In this document: positions 32,733 to 37,826 of the stretch, one piece after another
Numbering within the stretch: position 1 is the first letter of the stretch
Layout of the letters: every line of letters begins with the position of its first letter
Origin: Oppiella nova
Lineage: Eukaryota > Arthropoda > Arachnida > Sarcoptiformes > Oppiidae
Assembly: GCA_905397405.1 (NCBI GenBank)
Contig: CAJPVJ010000127.1
Location: forward strand, 1 to 37,826
Length of the DNA stretch: 37,826 nt
Direction of reading: 5' to 3'
Made by a program: the position numbers and the translations under genes
Notes under the pieces: model-generated
What the model was told of the DNA's origin: nothing
What the model saw: only the letters and a program-made list of their open reading frames with translations
Databases searched by the model: none

Positions 32733-33640
32733 CTATGTATTGTGGATAGGCCGACACCAACCTAAATAAACGGTTAGGGCAACGGTTAGGCGGCCTTCTG
32801 TCCTCGTGGTGCCGTTCACGTGAGTGACGGCAATTGCTGTGTGCGAGTCGGGGTCGAGATGTAGGTGGCGGGCGAATGCGGTTGATACGATATTTAGGGA
32901 ACTCCCGCCATCTACGAGGGCCCTGATGTGTAGTCCCTGGACACGCACTACAATGGTGAGGAGGCTTAGGGACGGCCGCCTGAAAGTTTTCCGGGAAGGC
33001 GTCGACACCCGGGCCTTCAGCTGCGGCCATAAGTGTTGTGTCTGTAGTTGGCCTGGGGTTCGGGTCATTCCATTTCGTCGACGCGGGCACTCGCGATGGC
33101 AATGGTATACCTGTTCCCCGCCGTTAGCGCAATAGCGACACGGAGTGGAGGGCTTGTCTGGTGGGCGGCGTCCACTCTAGTCGTGTGAGACGGCTAACGC
33201 TACGGGCCGTCTGAATGGCGGGCGACTGGGCGCTGCAGCCTTGGGTGCGATGTTCTGTTGGCGGCACAGTGTCGCTTCCAATCTGAGCGCCACCGCAAGC
33301 CACAAGACTGTCGTTGTAGGGCTGACGGTGAGGAGATAGCCTCTATAGGCTGCAGGCATGCCTTCAGTCAGAAGGGCGACGTCGTCTTCCTCTTGAAGGC
33401 GAGTTTGGCGCAGAGACCGGACTTTATCGTCATAGTACGTCTGGACGGTCTCTGAAGCCTTCAAATATCGACGGTGGGCCTCGACTAACGGGTTGGTGAT
33501 GGCGGTACCGATCCGGGCGAAAAGGGCTGCGCGCACATCAGCTCACGACATGGTGGCCATCTTGGGAGCGATCTCGGAGGCGTACCAGTTGAGGGCGTAG
33601 ACGCGGTCTTCGTCGCCTTTCCCTCTGGTGGTCAGATTAT
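32733..33640 (-). pseudogene. Retroelement Gag-protease fragment (GC-rich island)
   Basis: Minus-strand, single reading frame interrupted by in-frame stops at about 33543 (TGA) and 33177-33179 (TAG). From the 5' side: a Gag capsid-like part (ETVQTYYDDK, LLTEGMPAAYRG), a zinc-knuckle-like CRYC-x8-H-x4-C, then an aspartic protease active-site segment ALVDGGSSLNIV in which the usual D-(S/T)-G reads D-G-G. This order is typical of Ty3/Gypsy or related LTR retrotransposons. There is no reverse transcriptase, integrase or LTR. The fragment is about twice as GC-rich as its surroundings, which suggests a source with other base composition or late arrival. It is broken and cannot encode a full Gag-Pro. 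Confidence 0.75.
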
Positions 33641-34189
33641 TTACTCAATTATAATTAAAGTAAAACAGTTTATAAACAATTAATAAGAAATAGCAATCTA
33701 ACATTTCCTGATCTTCTGGCGCTGTTTCCATTGGTTTAGTTATCGGATTAATAATAGCAACTCTGACAATTGAGTTGTTTCCAATATAGCAGATTCCACT
33801 AAAATCACATCGGGATAACGCTTAATGACCATCTCGATTCTTTGACATGATACTTTTTATTTGAATGGTTAAAGAAAATAACATATAAACACTCTTTATA
33901 AATTCAATTTGATTCAATTATTACAAGAGATGGATAGCGTTCGACAATCATTTCAGCTATTATATGGTAAGGCTTAACAACATCTTTTCACTACCATGTT
34001 AATAACAATCACATACACACAACACACAACAACCGTATAAACTGAAAATGAGGCCTATTAATTATTTCAAAAATTGATTTTAGTTCACTATCTAAAAATC
34101 AATATGTTGCATACCATTATAGACAGCTATGGAATTGCAATGAGCAAGACTTGGACTTCTTTTGAATTTTCCAAAGTATCCAGGTGGAA
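33641..34189. other. AT-rich, nothing recognised
   Basis: Contains AAAGTATCCAGGTGGAATTATAACTAATATTAG just before direct repeat B; the string AGTATCCAGG recurs at about 32008 and 36147. No gene seen. Confidence 0.45.
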
Positions 34190-34805
34190 TTATAACTAAT
34201 ATTAGTCGTCAATATTAAATATCAAATCGCTACCTAGATAAGAAGCTGTTTGATTATATTTATATTAAATTAACACTGCTACATTTAATTAATCAGTTTT
34301 ATACAATACGCATAATTCCAACTAAATAACCTGGATTAGTGACGTGGTCTGTAACCAGTCTGGTTTCGAGAAATATATATTCATTGTGATTCATGTATTA
34401 GTTAAAATTATAAATTCAAGTTAAATTATTTTCAAACGTGCGAANTGGTCTGTAACCAGTCTGGTTTCGAGAAATATATATTCATTGTGATTCATGTATT
34501 AGTTAAAATTATAAATTCAAGTTAAATTATTTTCAAACGTGCGAAATACTTGCGGAAGCCATTTGTAGTATTAATCACTAAATGCTTGACTGAATTGAAA
34601 ATTATATAATTGATTTAAAACTACTACCGGAGCCGAACTGTTATATTTGGTCACCCATCAATTTTGGACTACTAAAAAATTATTGAAATATTCCCATAAA
34701 CACCCTGAATGTGAACAACAATTATCTTATGATGTGACATTTAATCTCGGAAATTATTTTTTGCCAATTCTCAGTCAAGAATATTCTTATGAAAAATCTA
34801 AATAT
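34190..34805 (+). repeat. Direct repeat copy B, with an N at 34445
   Basis: Near-identical to copy A. The first unit of the internal tandem duplication breaks at GTGCGAA followed by a single N, after which the second unit starts. The N may mark a forced join in the assembly. Confidence 0.85.
34640..34805 (+). pseudogene. Transposase-like remnant, right copy B (truncated)
   Basis: Nearly identical to 27155-27310 (YDVTFNLGNYF, then LPILSQE), but ends abruptly at AAATATTTACC, where it joins the truncated MITE at 34806. The first zinc-type Cys context reads HPECEQQL instead of HPECGQQL. It is non-functional. Confidence 0.5.
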
Positions 34806-34985
34806 TTACCGGCCGGCCGCTAATTACATTGTTTATGCAATCCAGTTTAACATACCAATATACAGTCAATATAAACCTATATTAGATTGTGTTGCATATA
34901 CTATTAAACAGCGGTCGGCAGGTATTTCCCTAACTAATTGACATAAAATAAAATCACAAACATAAAGTACATGAGTAATAAAAAA
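34806..34985. mobile_element. MITE-like hairpin element, truncated right copy
   Basis: Reverse complement of the element at 1745-1956, but one terminal repeat is missing: the sequence passes straight from the transposase-like remnant (ending AAATATTTACC) into GGCCGGCCGCTAATTAC. This marks a right-arm deletion corresponding to left positions of about 1908-3105. Confidence 0.65.
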
Positions 34986-35159
34986 ACAACTTCAAAATTT
35001 CTAATCAAGGCCTTAGGTAAATAATGGTTTTAATTAATTTTTTTTAACTTGAAATATTTTACAGCTTGTATGTGAGCACAAAATATAACGTATTTTATTT
35101 ATATCATTTCTGGAAAGCCCTATTAATTTTAAATAAGGTATTATTGATCCAAGCTATCG

Positions 35160-35695
35160 AGGACCATATTTGTCATCTTTTACAGCCATCTCACAATTGA
35201 TTTTAAAATTGAAAAACATGCTCGCATAGAACAATTGGTGATTGAAAAGGTGCCAGATGTAATTTTGTGCCAAACAAAATTAACGTTCTCTCAACGAAAT
35301 TGTAACTGCCTTGGTAGTACAGGAATTGGTTGATTGGAGGTTATTAATGAACCAGAAAAGGCTAAAAGCATTCTTGGTGGTTATTGAGTGTTATGTAATA
35401 ATAGATAAAATTATTTTTTAGTAAAAACAAAATTAGTTATGTAAAAATCCAACTATATTTTTAAATATAATTATGTACTGTACGAAATCTACTACAAAAC
35501 AAGAATATTAAAAAGAAAATAAATTTAAATTTAGATTAATAAGAATATAATTATATATTTTATTTGGAATCGTTAAGTGACTTCATATGCAAGCAATCAT
35601 TTTTTGAAAATAACGAATTTATAATTAGAGGACATTCCAGATTTAACAGACATTTCACAAAATATGGGATTTCGGCAATATATTAGTCCTACAAT
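35160..35695 (+). pseudogene. Decayed coding pieces, unknown protein (right arm)
   Basis: Mirror of 1010-1560. The first piece stays in frame through CQTKLTFSQRNCNCLGSTG, then TGA; the second (35590-35695) reads through QSFFEN then loses 2 bp before DIPDLTDIS and ends ISPTIRK-stop. The family is not recognised. Confidence 0.45.
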
Positions 35696-35905
35696 AAGAA
35701 AATGACATATAAGGAAAAATAAACATCAATTTTTTAATCAAACTTTTTAACACTAATACTTTTACACAATTTTAACGTTAACTATTTGAATAAAACAAAA
35801 ACTTGTATAATTGTTGAGGAATTGGCAAAATGCTGTTTTTATTAGTAAAACAGTGAATGTTGATCTCCCATTACATTTATACATTAATGCAATGAGTTTT
35901 AGGAA

Positions 35906-36424
35906 TTAATTGGTGGGGGTTAGGATAGGGGTCTGGTTTTCACCTCGGTGTTCCCAGCATCCACAGGAAGGGGTGCAACCCTAATTAAATTTGAGCGCCC
36001 CTTCGAGTCTTAGTAAGAAGTTTGGGGTACTTGTCATTTAGAAATTGTAGCTTAAGCATAAATATCATAAATCGAATAATAAAAGTACGTCTAAGTTATG
36101 GTTTACTATTTTTGGGGTGGATTTCACACCGCTGCTTTGTAAGTAGAGTATCCAGGTGGTGGTGTTGGTTGGCGCCTGTTGTCCACTAGAGAAAGTAATT
36201 GTCACCGGGATTTCCTTAATACCTTTTGCTGCCGGGTCTGAAATATACTTTAAAAGCTTAATAATTAATAATATTCAATAAATTAATAACCAATAACTGT
36301 AATATATTTTATTAACAACTATTAACTCACAAATTGATGACAAGTATAGAGGGTTATTTGCTGTGATGCTCGGATGCGTGCAGTAAGGGGAGGAATGGAT
36401 ACCATATATGGCAGTCAAATAAGA
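35906..36424 (-). CDS. Candidate three-exon gene, unknown product, right-only
   Basis: Three open segments join in phase. Exon 36424-36331 (acceptor GTGACAG; SYLTAIYGIHSSPYCTHPSI, TANNPLYLSSI) ends at a canonical GTGAGT donor. Exon 36237-36107 follows an AGTATATTTCAG acceptor and reads PAAKGIKEIPVTITFSSGQQ, APTNTTTWILYLQSSGVKST, PKI up to GTAAAC. Exon 35980-35906 reads GCTPSCGCWEHRGENQTPIL, TPTN, stop. Introns are 93 and about 126 bp. The Thr/Ser-rich, NxT-containing and Cys-bearing sequence would suit an extracellular protein, but no signal peptide or first exon was found. A similar acceptor and downstream codons occur in the decayed locus at 13.2-13.7 kb. The reading rests on splice signals and phase only. 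Confidence 0.45.
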
Positions 36425-36815
36425 CTGTCACTCCCCTACTTACATTAAATGTAGTGACCAAATTAATTAATTTAGTTTTAATTTAGATTTAAATTTATTA
36501 AATCATAAAAAAATACAAAATACAAAATATATTTTACGTGATTAGTATAGTCTGGAATAAGAGTGGAGTATAAGAGTGAGAGGGAGTAGAGTAAGGATTG
36601 TAAGGAATGTTAAGCAATTATCCTTGAATTTACTTCTTAATTACATTATAAACATTAGTTTCTTAAAAAATATAATGTAATCTATGGACTACATATTCTT
36701 ATCTCAAACAAAAATGAATTTCATATTAATTAAAAAAATATAATTAAAATAACAAAATTAATATAATACAAAATATTAGATATAAGATTATGAGTAAATG
36801 ATAAAAAATTATAAT
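36425..36815. other. AT-rich, nothing recognised
   Basis: Right-only, poly-A/T-rich, between the candidate gene and the decayed gene, both on the minus strand. May hold upstream exons of the former or the terminator region of the latter. Confidence 0.4.
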
Positions 36816-37330
36816 TCAATTAAAATTATAAGAAAAATTAATAAAATTGGCATTATTAGGGCGATCAGATAAATATGATTCAGATGATTTGACCCAATTA
36901 TTAAAACGTTTGATGTATTCTATGTCATAATGCGGATAATCTCTGCTGTGAGCGCACCGTAAGTTTTGAGCATAATTATTACGATAATTCTTGAAGTATT
37001 GCAGTTTTTGCGATGATAAAAAGCTATCGTTTGATGTGATCGTGATGAACTTTGATTATTAATTCGTCATATCTGTCACACATATTGCTATTATTTTTGA
37101 TGTTATTTATTATATCGTAATTAATACGATTGGAATCGGAACCGTATCTGTTTAGTACTTCGATGTCTTCATTAACTTTATTATATATTTTTGTCGCTCA
37201 TAAAAACATTTATCAATTCCTAGAGAGATGTTTACGTGCTAGTACATTTTTTCGCAACAATGTAACGAGAACAAACTTTCAAAGCATAGATAGTCGAATG
37301 TATTTTTTAAAATTTTATTTAAATATTTAA
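36816..37330 (-). pseudogene. Decayed gene, unknown protein, right-only
   Basis: The last 78 codons (37049-36816) are open without any Met and read SNDSFLSSQKLQYFKNYRNN, AQNLRCAHSRDYPHYDIEYI, KRFNNWVKSSESYLSDRPNN and a stop. Immediately upstream, in another frame, about 60 codons are open (NEDIEVLNRYGSDSNRINYD, NSNMCDRYDELIIKVHHD), and before that a third frame with one TAG (TFDYLCFESLFSLHCCEKMY, NISLGIDKCFYERQKY). The series of adjoining open segments shifting frame suggests one gene broken by small indels, or spliced exons (a possible acceptor AAAG lies at 37050). The family is not recognised. The plus-strand 66-codon frame over the same interval looks fortuitous. Confidence 0.45.
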
Positions 37331-37714
37331 ATTATAATTATTACAATTTAGCAAGAATACCTACTACATTTGTATGAAAAGCAAAAACCTAAACCGGATG
37401 CTTAAACACAAATGTGGTTACTTTATTTTTGTGTATACTGTATATTGTTATGGGGTTCAAGGGTTATGAACACTTATATTTTGTTTATATAAACTAACAT
37501 TGCTCCGTTTCCTTTCATGTTACATTAATATGAAAAAAAATTTGTATATATTTTAAAATCCTGCGTTTACATGAGAAAGTTTATATTGAAATTCAATACC
37601 GATTTCCTTGATAAATCTATTTTAATAATTCACAATTTTTCTGTTCATGTTTCATAGCCTAGGGGTAGATTTTGCTCTGGGACGAGACTATCCACTTATT
37701 TTAGCAAGGTGTTT
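37331..37714. other. Right-only AT-rich, nothing recognised
   Basis: No partner in the left arm; homology resumes at about 37715 with the reverse complement of 860 and below. Confidence 0.45.
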
Positions 37715-37826
37715 CCATATATAAAATTAGATTGTAGTTTTTTAATTAAATTTATAAGTTAACATATAATTCACATAGATTTATTATAGTTTACAGCATA
37801 GATTTTAATATTTATATAAAATTTAA

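Larger units (their letters stand above)
17738..37826 (-). repeat. Right arm of the giant imperfect palindrome
   Basis: Reverse-complement partner of the left arm, continuing past the window end (position 747 of the left arm pairs with the last base). It is about 3 kb longer than its partner because of right-only blocks at about 20362-21020, 22463-22575, 22788-23215, 24491-24873, 27390-34190 and 35880-37710. It lacks the left-only blocks. It holds the only long N gap and a single N at 34445, so its local assembly is less certain. Confidence 0.93.

Noticed and set aside
33177-33179. TAG between capsid and zinc knuckle as a programmed read-through site
   Set aside because: Known read-through stops separate Gag from Pro/Pol after the nucleocapsid, and a second in-frame TGA exists upstream; decay is simpler.
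32824-33455. Plus-strand ORFs over the GC-rich island
   Set aside because: Antisense to the Gag-protease frame; long only because GC-rich DNA has few stops.
747-37826. Palindrome as a chimeric folded read or sequencing hairpin
   Set aside because: Such artefacts give near-identical arms; here the arms carry many substitutions, different transposon insertions with clean target duplications, and different gene lesions. A mis-join of two haplotypes remains possible and is kept as an alternative.

Overview
The window reads as nuclear DNA of a small-genome invertebrate, most likely an arthropod and possibly an acariform mite. It is very AT-rich, has short GT-AG introns (about 45-95 bp), carries C2H2 zinc-finger genes and a multipass chemoreceptor-like membrane protein, and is full of short hairpin (MITE-like) elements and decayed genes. 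The taxon is inferred from style only. There are no operons, Shine-Dalgarno sites, tRNAs, rRNAs or CRISPR arrays.

The dominant structure is one huge imperfect palindrome. The left arm (about 747-17655) is repeated in reverse complement as the right arm (about 17738-37826 and running off the window end), around a spacer of about 80 bp at 17656-17737. The arms are clearly diverged by substitutions, indels and private insertions, so they are not one read folded back. A 778-N gap (17982-18759) lies in the right arm near the centre. From the centre outwards the shared cargo is: a membrane-protein gene (15484-16578 +; 18760-19726 -, cut by the gap); a decayed uncharacterised locus (13.2-13.7 kb; 21.4-21.9 kb); an exon encoding a KYSRKPFVEF motif (12475-12631 and its broken mirror); a convergent pair of RING-like zinc-binding genes (A and B at 9.07-11.9 kb; A' and B' at 23.3-25.3 kb), all damaged; a decayed ORF (8.2-8.5 kb; 25.9-26.3 kb); a transposase-like remnant; and more broken coding pieces near the outer ends.

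Each arm has private cargo. Left only: 3.54-7.78 kb (zinc-finger gene, F-box/LRR-like fragment, three mobile elements), a RING-gene exon fragment at 2886-3002, and a 323-bp insertion at 13791 with a 5-bp target duplication. Right only: 27.4-34.2 kb (second zinc-finger gene, a GC-rich Gag-protease retroelement fragment) and 35.9-37.7 kb (a small multi-exon gene and a decayed gene). The two zinc-finger genes lie in the same absolute orientation and are far more diverged than the arms, so they are older paralogues rather than mirror copies.

Only the left membrane-protein gene and the two zinc-finger genes look intact. Nearly everything else is a relic. The region looks like an old inverted duplication that is accumulating mobile elements and losing genes differently in each arm, with one gene pair kept open on both sides.
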